From Oncomelania hupensis (taxonomy: Eukaryota; Mollusca; Gastropoda; Littorinimorpha; Pomatiopsidae): a stretch of 64,000 nucleotides of DNA. Shown here piece by piece: positions 21,607 through 36,600 of the stretch (position 1 is the first letter of the stretch; each line of letters begins with the position of its first letter). The DNA is taken from positions 82,781,433 to 82,845,432 of the forward strand of contig CM072514.1 of NCBI GenBank assembly GCA_036898135.1. Direction: 5' to 3'. Under the pieces are notes generated by a model, which was not told the DNA's origin, searched no databases, and saw nothing but the letters and a program-made list of their open reading frames with translations. Position numbers and translations under genes: made by a program.

Positions 21607-24600
21607 GTAAACCTTTGATGGTCGACATAACCATTCGCTACAATAGGGTCTGACAGGATAATCTCCCGTCGCTCAATATTGATCGACTTTAGCTGCAGTT
21701 ATGTCTCTTCGCTCTTGTGTAGATGTCAACACTTCCATTAGGGGTGTTGAACCTTGACATGGTTATATCTCCCTCGCTCATTACTTCAATTTGAATCCGG
21801 TGAGTCTGTACTGTACTTACTATTTGTTTTCGATGCTCATTTCAGCAGACTCTCTATGCTTAATATGCACGCTATGAAATAACATTAGTAATAAAATAAA
21901 AAATAATACATTTAATGTTTAAAAAGTACAATTTTTAAGTATAAAATGTAATATAATAATTATAAATTAAGGTTGCGGATGGTTTTCTCCCTCAGGACCT
22001 TTTGAAGTTTTTTTGTTGTTGTTTCAATGACAAAAGTGGAATTGCAACCTTGCTCATATTAAAAAAAAAGTTAACTTTAATATTTGGTCGCTAACATTAA
22101 AATTGACGACAAAAACTCCAAAAAAGAAATTGTTTCTGTGGTATTTTTGTCTTTTATGCGCTGTGATTGTTTCCCCTGCTCTCTGGCTTTCACTTTGTCT
22201 GCTGTCGGCACGTCTGGTGTTGCTCTGCCTAGCATGGTTTTACCTACTTACCCCCTCCCCCCTACCCTCCTTCCCTCTTTTTTTGTCTCCAGCAGACACT
22301 CACAAATGATTATATGAATTTATTCATAAAATATAAAATAATACATGATAAACTATAATACAAAATTATACTTTATAAAATATAATTTACACTTATAAAT
22401 TTTAAAAAAAGATATAAAATTATATATTATAAAATATAATTTACAATTATATTTTTTCGAATATAATATACAATTATAAAGTTTCACATATAATATAGAA
22501 TACATAAATTGCTTTTAATATGCAAAATAATTCATATGAAATATATTTTAATGTATAATTCTGCATTCTAAATAAGTAACAAAATGTATCAAATAAATGT
22601 CCTATAAAATTATAGAATATAATATAACAAAAAAATATCAAATATTATATAACAATTATAAAATGTAATAAAACACGGTCTCCAGAAAAGTTTGAATGTT
22701 ACACTACGATTACTCTGCACAAAGCCTTATCAAAGGTAGGGATCTATCATGTAAACTTTAAACACCATGGGTGGTAGCAGGGAAGCGGTAACTCAGTGGA
22801 TAACTTCGCAAAGCAGTGGGTAATTCCGGACCCTACTGTACCCCAGTTGTTTTCCTTTCACACTTTATAATATAACATTGTACAGGATAAAATAATGAAT
22901 GTTATACAGTGAGAGGAGAGGCCTGTGCGAAGTATCTGAGAGACCCGGGGTCCACCTCGTACTCTCTGCAAGCCTTCGTTGTGTGCCCGCGCAACCATGA
23001 CTGCTGCGGAAGTTATCCGGATTACTATTGCTGTGCTCTTACACAAGACAACGCAAGTCAAGACCATAAAAGGCAAGTTTATTCGCAAAAAGACCCATTA
23101 ACGGCACATGGACGTGGATAAATTGGCATACACACACATGCAAAAGAATGAAATATATAACATTTTAAAATATTAAAGAAATAAATGAAAAACTTTAATA
23201 AAATTATAAATGAAGAATTTATGTAATTATATATATATATTTATTTGTTTAAACTGCTATGAACAATAATTTTAATCCGTATACATTAATGACTGTAACA
23301 AGAGGACCTGTTTACTCTGCACACTTTGAGATTTTGCTTGTTTAGTCAGTTAGACTTAGAAGGTTACTGTTAGCCTCTAGCAGACGACAGAAGTGATCAT
23401 GCGTAACAAAGTTGTAGCCTGATGCCCGCATAGCAGTGAAATCATCGCACCTGACGGTGTAAGGCTTTGAATTTTACTACCACTCAGATTTCTTCAGCCT
23501 ATCAGAACACAGCACCCGTAGGTAGAACCAGTTCTGACTGGGTAGGCCAAGGCTCGGTAGTGGGTCATTTGTGTTGAAAGCTTTGGACAGTACACAGCTA
23601 CGTCCGAGTAGAAATCTCTCCACTGATAGACCAGGGAAGCAGTACTTGTTGAATATCCGAATTCAATCAAGTAGCCACAGCCTGACATTGTCAAACAGGT
23701 AAATGAACATACTTCTGTTTCATCGGGATGTATTTATATTATTGTTGAATTATGTTTGTGAAATTTGCTATGCATAGAATTGAATTGTTAGTCCCACTTT
23801 GCGTGACCACATGGAAGAACCCGGCCGACGCCATGTTGAAAGATGTACGGAACCACTGTTGTTTAACCTATATGTATGCATGCAGACCAGTGGCTGTACC
23901 CGAGAATGTTTATAATATTTTTATTTCTCTATGTGTATAGTTAGCCACGATTTATATTTATGTATGCATAGGAAATTAGAGTGGAGATTCCAGTGGACCA
24001 CGGACTCAGCAGAATGTTCATCGCTTATGTATAGAGATGTGGAGCTATCACTGAGGGCTACTTTGACCTTTAATGAGACGCTCTGCACAGACCTATTATT
24101 CAGGGTTGTGCAGAATTTCGTCTCATATGTTACAGACGAGCAGGCGGTATATCGTGAGCCCAACTCAGCAAAGAACAGAACCTAATCTACGCTTAGAGTT
24201 GGCTGCCGAGGCGTCTACAGCATCGTGCGCAGATAGCCCACCTGTCGAACACAAGCCACGACACCACAGCGTGTCAAGGAATCAACAGCAACACATCTCT
24301 TCGGACACTGAGCTAAGTACACAGCCTTCAGTGCACCAAATTCTGTATAAACAGGACCACAGTAGTCCACTCTTCGAGATCTGACCATTGGAACAGAAAG
24401 TATCCAGTGCCCGATGATGAGAAAGTAGCCGCCTAGACTATCAGCGAGCGAACCATTCCCTTTGACAAGTGAACTTTTAAGTTAGATTCGTACATCGAAG
24501 ATCGTGTATAGAGTAGAAGAAATAAATGTGTGATTTTTACTGTTATCAAGTGGCTGGACTACATATGATTCATAGCCGTGTGAAAGCTAGTGTGACAGTG

Positions 24601-27600
24601 ATCTTTTACCATTTTTCTATCTATCTCTGTACCCAAGCCTCAACACAGACCGAGCTAAACAAATAAATGTATTAAAGTAATTCACCGGGTGACTCACTAG
24701 CGGTCCCCATCGAATAAGACGAGAGGGTTACAGCATTCTATTGTGCAGAGCCCAGCAACAATAAAACTCCACGTCACACTTTAATTGGCGATAGTCAGGA
24801 TCTGTGTATAATAGGACTGGATATAACCGGATTTAGGTACAATAGAAGAGGATAACAGTATTAGTAGCAGTATAATAACTTAGAATAGGTGTAAGTGTAG
24901 GACAAGGAAACAGTTTTGGTGCACTATTCTTTGTTTAAAAACTTGTTTGCTTCAATTCTTTTTGTGTCTGTATGTTGCATTGTTCTTTTGCAGGTTTTGC
25001 TTAAATAACTGTTGTATGCCATTTGACTCTTGTTTTATTCTATTATTGATTACAAATTTTGTTGTCTTTGCATTGCTGTTATTGAATTGCAATATTGCTA
25101 GTGTTTTTGTATCCCACGTGATTCAGAGGTTGGTCATAGACATGTTTGACAATGTCAGACCCAGTAGCCTTGGATTGCGCTTCAAGGAATTAGGAGACGC
25201 TTTACACTTAGCAGGAGGAGATCTAATTGCGTATATAAATGAAGAAGTAGAGAAGCAGGAAGCTAAGGCAGAGAGAGCAGCAGAGAGAGAACAGAAGAAA
25301 CTCGAAGCGGCAGAGAGAGCAGCAGAGAGAGACCAGAAGAAGCTAGAACTAGAAGCAGAACAGAAAAAAGCAGCATTAGAAGCAGAACAGAAAAAAGCAG
25401 AATTAGAAGCAGAGAGAGAACAGAAGAAGATAGCAGCAGAGAGAAAAGCAGAAGTTAGGAGATGGGAGTATGAGCGGGCAGAAAAAGAAAGGGAAAGAGA
25501 AGAGAAAGAACGAGAAAGGCAGCATGAGTTGGAACTGAGGAGAGTAGGCACCTCAAGTTCTGCCTCAACCCCTCCCCACTCAGATCAGATAGATGTAGCA
25601 TCCAACCCCGTACTAGGGATGTCATTTCCACTGGGGACATTCAACGAAAGGGAAGAAGGTCTAGATCTCTATCTAACTAGGTTTGAACGTCTTGCAACAG
25701 AGTACAAACTAGATCCCACCCATTGGTCTTTTAAGCTTAGTCAAGGGCTTAGAGGAAAGGCATATGACATCTACAGTAAGCTATCGACTGACAGAGTGAC
25801 GGACTATCACAAAGTAAAAGAGGCACTCCTAACGGGATTCGAACTAACAGGAGAATGCTACCGGCAAATATTCCGCACCAACCGGAGAGTGAAAGGAGAG
25901 AGCTATGCGCAGTTCGCAGATCGGTTGTCCTAATGCTAGATAAGTGGGTTAGCCAGTCAGCCACGGCTAAGACATATGATGGACTGACCGAACTACTAGT
26001 ATGGGAACAGCTACGGGAAACATGACCCCCGAGCTGAAAACATTCTCAGTAGAGCAGGGCGCGGAAAGACTGGAGGATCTGGTCAAGGTCGCAGATAGGT
26101 ACGTGGCCGCCCACGGAGAAGCCAAGAGCTTCAGGCGAGCCCTAAAGCCTAACGGGAAAGAGGCACAGAAACGAAGCCCTCACCGGGAAGAGCGCACCGC
26201 GAATAGGCAAAATCACCCCAGACCTGTGCAAAATAAAGGACCCAACGCGGAATTCGGAAAAAGAGGTCCCGCAGAACAGAAACGGTATTGCTCGTTCTGC
26301 AACAGAAATAATCACTCCACCGCGGAATGTTTCAAGTTGGCTGCACAACGTAGGGAAGAGCGCGAAAGCCGGCCAGCTCATAGAGTTCTAACTCAAAGCA
26401 GCGGTAACAAGCCACACCCCATCGGAGATCACCCATCGGTGACAGACACGGTCAAGGTCAACGGTAAAGAAGCGAACTGGCTGTATGACACAGGTCTATC
26501 ATACGACGCGATAGTTAGCGAATCTCTTGTATCGCGCGCGGACTTGACGGACAAGACAGTCGAACTACAAGGAGCAGACTTGACGAAACCGACGACTACT
26601 TGCCCAAATAGCTTGGATAGAAGTAGAGAGTAGGTACGTCACAGGACGAATCCAAGCAGCTGTTTTACAGAAACCCCTGTATGATCTAGTGCTAGCATGT
26701 AGGTATGTGTTCTTAGGCACGCCCCCTAAAACTGTAGAGATAGCTGCAGTGCAAACCAGGGCCCAGGCTAAAACCCAACCAACCCAGCCCGAGTTAGCCC
26801 CGAATCCAGGACTCGAAGAGATCAAAACAGCACAGAAAGAGGACGCTTCGATAGCGAAGTGCTTCCAGAAGCTACCCAAGGCGCACACACCTTCGCACAA
26901 AGGAGACTTCTACATGGAAGACGGAGTTCTACATCGACAAGGAGATGGAGATCACACCCAACTAGTACTACCAGCCACCCGTCGAGCCCAAGTACTAGAA
27001 TTAGGCCACAGCATGCCACTCAGCGGACACATGGGAATTGGAGCCACAGTACAGAGAATCAGCGCACACTACTATTGGCCAGGAATCACGGAGGATGTCA
27101 AGCGCTACGTGAAATCTTGTCACCAGTGTCAACGATATTCCCCGCGCCATCACACCGTACCAGTTACCTTAGGACCATCAGTAGTAATCGGCGTACCATT
27201 TCAGCAAGTCTCAGTAGACATAGTAGGACCACTGCCCATGACCAAGAAGCGGAACAGATTTCTACTCACACTCGACGCCTGTTCGATGTGGTGCGAAGCA
27301 GTCCCGTTGCCAGCGATCGACACCAAGAAGATTGCAGATGCACTCATCGCCATCTTTACCAGAGTCGGATTCCCGGACAGCATTAGAACGGACAACGGAT
27401 CTCAGTTCACCGGCCGCCTGATGCAAGAAGTGTTCGAATTGATACAAGTTCATCACATTCGCACACCACCGTACCACCCCGCCAGCAACGGACAAGTAGA
27501 AAGACTGAATGGAATCCTTCTCACCATGCGCAGGAAAGTCGCCGACGATCACCCGGAAGCGTGGGACACCTACGTGAATGCGGCACTGTTCGCATACCGA

Positions 27601-30600
27601 GAAACGCCCCATGCAGCCACAGGTTACACCCCGTCAACATTGCTATTCGGCAGACCTCTAGCAGGACCGCTAGAAGCCCTACGCAGAAGTTGGACGGAAA
27701 CCAAGATAGACGACACACCCAGAGGTGCCACCAAGTACGTCACAGACCTGCAGGAAACACTCAAAGCCACGTGGAAGAAAGCTGGTGAAGCACTGAAAAA
27801 GGCAAGAGCCCGTCAGGCGAAGTACTACAACCGCCACGCGAAGGACCGAGAACTGCAAGTCGGCGATCAAGTGCTACTCTTACTTCCAAGTGGAACCAAC
27901 AAACTGGACATCGCTTGGAGAGGACCGTACCGGATGACTGCCAAGAAATCCAAGACAGTCAACCAAGTAGAAATAAACGGGAGAGCCCGATACCACCACA
28001 TAAATCTTCTCAAGAAGTACATCGACCAACCAACGACCCCCAGTACTCACACCTGGATGGCAATCGCCATCGCGGAGGAAGCTAATCCACGGAGCAGTAC
28101 TGCTACAGCGCGACCCCAAGACTACAGGGACGCTATTCCCTGTCGCCTACGGCAGCAGAAAACTGAGACCCGCCGAAACACACTACGCCACGTCGGAGAA
28201 AGAATGCCTTGGACTAGTCTGGGCCATACAGAAATTTTAACTCTACCTGTATGGGACCCACTTCACAGTTCAGATGGACCACCAACCACTATCGTTACGG
28301 GCAGCCTCCAAATCTTTGAACTCTCGCCTGCTGAGATGGGCACTCACCCTTCAGGCATACTCATTCTAAATCGAGTACATCCCAGGCAAAGAGAACCACG
28401 GAGCCGATTACTTCAGTCGTCATCTCGTGGAGGACACAGCCGCTGTCGCCCACCCAACACAACTAAGGGCAACAGCACCAGAATTCGTCCCCGTCCAGTA
28501 AAACCCTGTCACTAGGGTCCATAGCTACCTGGCATAGCATTGCAGCGCAGGGGCAGGTAGAGCAACTCAACTAGTTTGTAAATAGGACCCTAGGATAATG
28601 CAGTGTTAAACTAGGCTCTGTAGTAGAAAAAGGTCGAATCCAGTAGTCATCGCCTTTTTCAGTTGAGGGAGCCTGTAACAAGAGGACCTGTTTACCCTGC
28701 ACACTTTGAGATTTTGCTTGTTTAGTCAGTTAGACTTAGAAGGTTACTGTTAGTCTCTAGAAGAAGACAGAAGTGATCATGCGTAACAAAGTTGTAGCCT
28801 GATGCCCGCATAGCAGTGACATCATCGCACCTGACGGTGTAAGGCTTTGAATTTTACTACCACTCAGATTTCTTCAGCCTATCAGAACACAGCACCGGTA
28901 GGTAGAACCAGTTCTGACTGGGTAGGCCAAGGCTAGGTAGTGGGTCATTTGTGTTGAAAGCTTTGGACAGTACACAGCTACGTCCGAGTAGAAATCTCTC
29001 CACTGATAGACCAGGGAAGCAGTACTTGTTGAATATCCGAATTCAATCAAGTAGCCAAAGCCTGATATGTCAAACAGGTAAATGAACATACTTCTGTTTC
29101 ATCGGGATGTATTTATATTATTGTTGAAATATGTTTGTGAAATTTGCTATGCATAGAATTGAATTGTTAGTCCCACTTTGCGTGACCACGTGGAAGAATC
29201 CGACCACGAGGCAAGCATGACCGGCCGACGCCATGTTGAAAGATGTACGGAACCACTGTTGTTTAACTTATTATGTATGCATGCAGACCAGTGGCTGTAC
29301 CCGAGAATGTTTATAATATTATTATTTCTCTATGTGTATAGTTAGCCACGATTTATATTTATATATGCATAGGAAATTAGAGTGGAGATTCCAGTGGACC
29401 ACGGACTCAGCAGAATGTTCATCGCTTATGTATAGAGATGTGGAGCTATCACTGAGGGCTACTTTGACCTTCAGTGAGACGCTCTGCACATACCTATTAT
29501 TGTGCAGAATTTTGTCTCATATGTTACAGACGAGCAGGCGGTATATCGTGAGCCCAACTCAGCAAAGAACAGAACCTAATCTACGCTTAGAGTTGGCTGC
29601 CGAGGCGTCTACAGCATTGTGCGCAGATAGCCCACCCGTCGAACACAAGCCACGACACCACAGCCTGTCAAGGAATCAACAGCAACACATCTCTTCGGAC
29701 ACTGAGCTAAGTACATAGCCTACAGTGCACCAAATTCTGTATAAACAGGACCACAGTAGTCCACTCTTCGAGATCTGACCATTAGGGCAGAAAGTATCCA
29801 GTGCCCGATGATGAGAAAGTAGCCGCCTAGACTATCAGCGAACAAACCATTCGCATTGACAATTGAACTTTTAAGTTAGATTCGTACATCGAAGATCGTG
29901 TATAGAGTAGAAGAAATAAATGTGTGATTTTTACTGTCATCAAGTGGCTGGACTACATATGATTCATAGCCACGTCAAAGCGAGTGTGACAGTGATCTTT
30001 TACCATTTTTCTATCTATCTCTGTACCCCAGCCTTAAAACAGACCGAGCTAAACAAATAAATGTATTAAAGTAATTCACCGGGTGACTCACTAGCGGTCC
30101 CCATCGAATAAGACGAGAGGGTTACAGCATTCCATTGTGCAGAGCCCAGCAACAATAAAACCCCACGTCACAATGACAAGCTACTAAAATGTTTGTTACA
30201 CACAACCTGCAAGTATCAGAACTTGATGCATTTTTAACATGAAAATAAAACGTTAACATTGTTATATTAATAATTTCATTAAGCTTACAAGCTTTAATAA
30301 TACCGACTTTCGGTTAGATGACAACAATTCTCAAAATATAATGGCATTAAGATGTTTATGATTATATAATTTTAATTATTCTCTTATTGAATTACAAAAA
30401 TGTGAACATAAAAATAAATAATGAATCTCATCGTCGAGATCGTCACTATTACATTTCTGACATACACGATCCTGTCTAGAAATGTTAAAATATCTGCCTC
30501 TCTGCACTGGCATTCTATGGTTAAGTGTCCTAAAATTTAGAACAGATATTGCAAGATTTGTTTGTACAATATGCAAATATTTTTGAAAGTCAAAATGTAC

Positions 30601-33600
30601 GTTAAACATTCGATAATTATAGTAATAATCATTATTATTTATTTTCCTCGAACCATTTTTCAATAAACTGATCATGTAGGCATTGTTTAATCATACACTT
30701 AAAACCTGAAACAGAAGGCAAAATATTAGATAACCCCTGGTTTAAACAAACAAATTACCAAGTCCTAGATTATTTAACTCCTTCCGCACGGATTCGAGGA
30801 TTTATAACCTTTATGCAAATTAACCTGAGACAAAAAAGTACTGTTACTATTACAGGATAAACAAGCTTATACCAAAAATGTAACATTATTAATCTTTGCC
30901 TGTAACTCCAAAAGAACCTGCCCTAATTCACCAAAAATAATTTGAAAAGGGGTAGACTTACCTAGCTTTAAGATTATTTTATAAAAACCCAGTTGCAGTT
31001 TAGTGGCAAGATCAATCATTTGAGAGCACCATATCTCTAAACCATATACAGTAACATAACAGGGACTATAGTGTTCTCAAACAAATCAACTTGAATTCTA
31101 GTGGTAACATAAGCTTTCTAATTTTTCTTAAAAGAGAAAATAATTATAGCTTTAGAGGCAAGGTCATACATTTTTAATGGGCTGGTTTATAGCTACCATT
31201 ATAATTAATTTTTATTTTAAGGTACTGAAAATCATATTTCACATCTAATTTAACGCCATTGTAAAATACAGTAGGTAGATTTCTGACTTTGCCCTTTGAG
31301 AAAACCAACAACGTTAGTTTTAGAAGCATGAACATTTATTTGTATTTAAAACAATATTTATGCAAAGCATCTAAAGAAGACTGTAATTCAACAAAAGATT
31401 CACAACAAATTACGGTGTTGTCGGCTTATAGCAAAATAAACATTTTATACAGAATTTCAATATAGTCATAATTGAGAAAAATATCTATTACTGCAAGCTG
31501 AACAGTTCTTAGACCAACTAGTTTTTCACCAAGAAAACTTTTTAAATCATTCAAAACTACAGCAAGCAATAATGGAAACAGATTTTTACCTTGTCTGACA
31601 CCTGTTTTACAAGAAAAATAATCAGAAAGAGTATCATTCCACTGTACCTGTAATTTTGCTTTATTATACAAATCTTTTATTATATACAATATGTTTTCGT
31701 TTACGTTAGAATGTAATAATTTCTGCCTTAACAAAGAACGATTAACAAAATAAAATGCCTTTTCATAATCAATAAAAACACAGGATAAACACTTTGTCTT
31801 TGATAGAAAGAATTCTACAAGAGATTTTAAGGTGAATATATGGTCAGAGACAGAATATCTACACCTAAATCCAGCCTGTTCTTCACCCAAAACATTATTA
31901 ATTTCCAAGAAAGACCCTAATATTTATTAATTAAGCTTGTAAACAATTTACCAAAACAGCTCAAGATGGATATTCCACGATACTTTTTTGCATTGTCTTT
32001 ATCTCCCTTTTGCTTATAAAGAGGCTTAATTATCCCTATAGTCCAATCCTCGGGCACTTTACCAGCTTGTAGAACAATATTAAAGTATTTAGTTGTCAAC
32101 TTAATGAACTCATAAGGGACTGACTTCAAAAACCCATTAGTTATATAATTATTTGCCGCATGCTATGGTTTTTTTTAAAGTACCTATAGCTTCTTTAACT
32201 TCCTCCTGTAACAAGAGGACCTGTTTACCCTGCACAATTTAAGCTTTTGCTTGTTTAGTCAGTGTAGACTTCGAAGGTTACTGTCAGTCTACAGAAGACG
32301 ATAGAAGTGATCATGCGTAACACAGTTGTAGGATGATGCAAGCACAGTTGGTGACATCATCGCAGCCTACATGTACGATCCAGCTTCGAATTTTACAGCC
32401 ACTCAGAGTTGTCTCATCCAATCAGAACACAGCTAGGTTAGGTAGAACCAGTTCTACATGGACAGTCAGAAGCCAGGTAGAGGGTCAGTCTTCGTTGAAA
32501 AGCTGAGCAGTACACAGTACACTCAAGCAGAAATCTCTCTCCTGAGAAGATTAGACAGCAGTACTTGTTGAATATTCGAATTCAATCAAGTAGCCATGGC
32601 CTGACATTGTCAAACAGGTAAATGAACATACTTCTGTTTCATCGTGATGTATTTATATTATTGTTGAAATTATGTTTGTGGAATTTGCTATGCATAGAAT
32701 TGAATTGTTAGTCCGACTTTGCGTGACCACATGGAAGAATCCGACCACGAGGCAAACATGACCAGCCGACGCCATGTTGTATTATGTACGAATCCACTGT
32801 TGTTTAACCTATATGTATGCTTGCAGACCAGTGGCTGTACCCGAGAATGTTTATAATATTATTATTTCTCTATGTGTATAGTTAGCCACGATTTATATTT
32901 ATATATGTATAGGAAATTAGAGTGGAGATTCCAGTGGACCACAGACTTAGCAGAATGTTCATCGTTTATGTATAGAGATGTGGAGCTATCACTGAGGGCT
33001 ACTTTGGCCTTCAGTGAGACGCTCTGCACAGACCTATTATACAGGGTTGTGCAGAATTTCGTCTTATATGTTACAGATGAGCAGGCGTTATATCGTGAGC
33101 CCAACTCGGCACAAGACACGAACCAGTCGTCGCCGAACGTTGGCTGCCGAGGCATCGAACGCACTGTACTAAGATCGCCCACCCATCTAGCTACCACAAG
33201 GAGCAGACACCCCGACAACACAGCTTGTCACCGAAGCGACCTCAACGCAGCGCTTCAACCACTAAGTTAAGTGCCCCAGAAACAGTGCACTAAAACTGTA
33301 ACAAAAGGACCACAGTAGTCCACTCTTCAAGAACGCTGACCCTTAAGGCAGAAAGTAGCCAGTGCCCGATGAAGAAAAAGTAGCTGCCTAGATTATCAGC
33401 GATCGAATCATTCGCATTGACAATTGAACTTTTAAGTTAGTTTTGTACTTCGAAGATCGTGTATAGAGTAGAGGAAATAAATGTGTGATATTAACTGTTA
33501 TCAAGTGGCTTGACTACATATGTTTCATACCCGTGTGAAAGCTAGTGTGACAGTGATCTTTTACCATTTTTCTATCTATCTCTGTACCCCCAGCCTAAAC

Positions 33601-36600
33601 ACAGACCGAGCTAAACAAATAAATGTATTAAGTGAAGTCAAAGGGAGATTACTAGCGATCCCCATCGACTAAGACGTGTGGGTAATAGCAGTCCATTGTG
33701 CAGAGCCCAGCAACAATAAAACCCCCGTCACACCTCCTCCGTGAAGAGCTCATCAAGAACAAAATGTGTATTGGTGTCGTGCTTGCTTGTATTCTGGCCA
33801 AGAGTGTCATTATCAACATCGGTATCAGAAATTTTCTTAAAATATTCAAAAAACGATTCACATGTTATTTTACTACATGTATTCCTTTTTTTGAGTGTAT
33901 ACCATTAGAAGCTTCCAAAAGCATTTTGCATCATTACTTTTCAATTTTCTAATTTTAAAAATTAAATTCAATAGATATTTTTTTAATGATATTAGAAACT
34001 GTCTTCTGTAATTGTTGCTTGCTTTGTGCTTAACTTTCTTAAAAAGTGAGTTCTTTTGGTTTTTTTCTACAAGCATTTTTTAGATTTGATAAATTCTTTC
34101 CTATTTTTTCCACATTCACTATCAAACCATGGAAAAGTTTCATTTGTTCTACTCTTTTTCTGCGCTTTTTCTTAACTTTAAATAACCCTATCAAGTTCGC
34201 TGCTTGCATCATGAGATTACATATTTTACCGCACATATCATCAATCTGGCTTTGACCAAGGTCAACAGAATTATTATTTCAAATATCGTCAAGAGCAGAA
34301 GTTAGTGAGGTAGCTCCCGCCATGTTCAGGTTATTGGCAAATTGTTCTTTGCTATCCGGGTACCAGTTTATTAATAGCATCAGTTTTACAGTTAGGCTGC
34401 TGTTAGTTTGTTTCTGTAGTTAATTCGTCATCAACAAAATTAATCCAGAGTTTTAATGTAATTGCTTTGTGTACATCCGAATACAGTTCACAGAAATCGT
34501 GAATATAAAAGTCTGAGATGCGTTGAAACACGTTATTTGAGATAATACAATATTTTACAACACTGGCATCATTATACAGTGGTGTGCATAAGTTTGGAAC
34601 CACTTGCAACTTTTGCATTTTTTCAACATTCTGACCTTTAATTTGAATTTTTTATTTGACCCTCAACATTTATCTGCATGCAGTGTTACAGGGGATATAT
34701 TTGACTATAAAATTAACATTGTTATGCACCCTTGGACATAATATTTTATTATTTTTTTTGTTAAGGTTTGCATTTTAACCATTTTCTGCAAAAATCACAT
34801 AATGTGCAACACTGTTTAATTATGTCAAATAATTTAGCATTCTTTAAAATATCGTGATATATTCTTTATATTTCTTTGTATTTGCATAGATGGCCTTTTA
34901 AAAAAAGCCGTTTTGTGTATCGGTGATGGCTCAATATTTGGTTGGCCAGCCCTTGCTCTTGATCACGAGACGGCATCGAGTCGACATTGAATGCACCAGT
35001 TTGATGAGGTGATCATGGGTGACAACGTGGTTCCAGGCTGCAATCAGTGACTCAATCAACTCACGCTTTGATGTTGGGTGTCTCTTTGATATCTCCAGTG
35101 CCACCTTGTGCCACAAATTCTCAATGGGATTGAGATCAGGAGACTGGGCGGGCCATTCCATTGACTCGATGTTCTGCATCCGCTTCCAGTTGATCACCAT
35201 TTTTGACCGATGGCAGGGCGCATTGTCATCCTGGAAAATGAACTGACCTGGAAACAGTTGTTGAGCTGATGGCAGCATGCATTTGTCGAGTATAGTGATG
35301 TACTTGGCCCCATTGACCATTCCATCGACGATGTGGAGACGTCCAACGCCACTGGCAGCCATGCAACCCCAGACCATGACCTTGAGAGGATGCTTCACTG
35401 TGAGGTTAAGACATTCGGGTTTAAACTCCTCTCCAGGAAATCTCCTCACGTAGGGTCGGGCTTGGTTTCCGAACAGGCAGAAGGTGCTTTCGTCGCTAAA
35501 ATTAAAAAGCACCGTTTCCCACATTGCACAGGTCCAGGTTGAGTGCTTCCGTGCTCACTCAATTCGGTTGCGCCTTTGTAAATCAGTCATCAATGGCTTG
35601 TTGCGGGCCTTGCAGCCTCGTAGACCAAACTGCAAACACCGGCGACGAACTGTTGTTGTTGTTTGTTTGTAGATTATAGTCACACGACACTTTCGCATAT
35701 AGGTGACTACTGGACCGATTTATACTCAGGGGCGTCGCACACGGGGGGGCAGGGGGGGCACCTGCCCCCCCAATAATTTGGCAAAAAAAAAAAAAAAGAA
35801 AGAGAGAGAAAGAAGAAAAGAAGAAGACAAAGAAGAAGAAGAAGAAGCTTTGCAGCATCATGAAATGTCAGCCTCCCAAGCCCAGGAGATTGCCAAGATG
35901 ACCAGGGAGACTTTGTGCAGCATCAGAAGTGATGAGGCATTTCACCTTTTTTGGGAGAAAACCTGCCGCCAAGCAAAAGTCTCACAGGTGAACGATCCAT
36001 GAGAGACAACAAAGAAGACCGGCAAGGTTAGAGGAAGGATGCAGTGCTCCAGAATTCCCAAGCACTGTTGAAGACCACTACCGGGGAATTTATTTTGAGG
36101 CCCTGGACAGTCTTACAACGTGCCTGACTGATCGTTTTGATCAACATGATTTTGAAACTTACTCCAAATGTGAACAGCTCCTTTTGAATGCAGTGAACGG
36201 CCAGGACTATGACAAGCAGTTACAAGATGTCTGCGACTTCTATGGGCAAGACCTTGACCAGTCAAGGCTCTCAGTTCAGCTTCAGATTCTTGCACAAGAA
36301 ATGTCTGGTGGAAACAAGAAATTGTCAGCCGTTGTTCAGCATTTCAAGTCACTGTCTGTCTCAAAGCTAGCTCTCATGTCTGAGCTTGGGCTTTTACTGA
36401 AGCTCATTTTGGTCATGCCTGCCACCAATGCCGTGAGCGAAAGAACTTTCAGTGCCATGAGGAGGGTCAAGAACTACCTCAGGTCAAGCTCAACAGAAGA
36501 GCGTCCGAACCACTTGATGCTGCTCCACGTCCACAAACAAAGGACGGATTCCTTGGATTTGGTTAAGCTTGCCAATACTTTTGCATCTTCTCAGCACCGC

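Larger units (their letters stand above)
23294..30172 (+). mobile_element. Ty3/Gypsy LTR retrotransposon, gmr1-like, internally deleted
   Basis: 6879 bp with two ~1.49-kb LTRs, flanked by ATGAC (23289-23293 and 30173-30177); unit B has the empty site at about 55544-55548. Internal order is gag (SCAN-like capsid), zinc knuckle, protease, integrase, then RNase H. Integrase lies before RNase H and RT is missing between them. Placing IN upstream of RT-RH is the hallmark of gmr1-type Gypsy elements. Frameshifts in gag/PR, the RT deletion and stops in RNase H make it non-autonomous. It lies in intron 2 of gene A in the same orientation. Confidence 0.9.

Noticed and set aside
23931..24185. An 84-132 codon frame present in all three LTRs (also near 29332 and 32872)
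   Set aside because: Kept open mainly because the LTRs are similar; the frame shifts between copies after about 50-80 codons and the opposite strand is equally open.
25123..25551. Minus-strand serine-rich frame
   Set aside because: Antisense shadow of the K/E-rich coiled-coil part of Gag.
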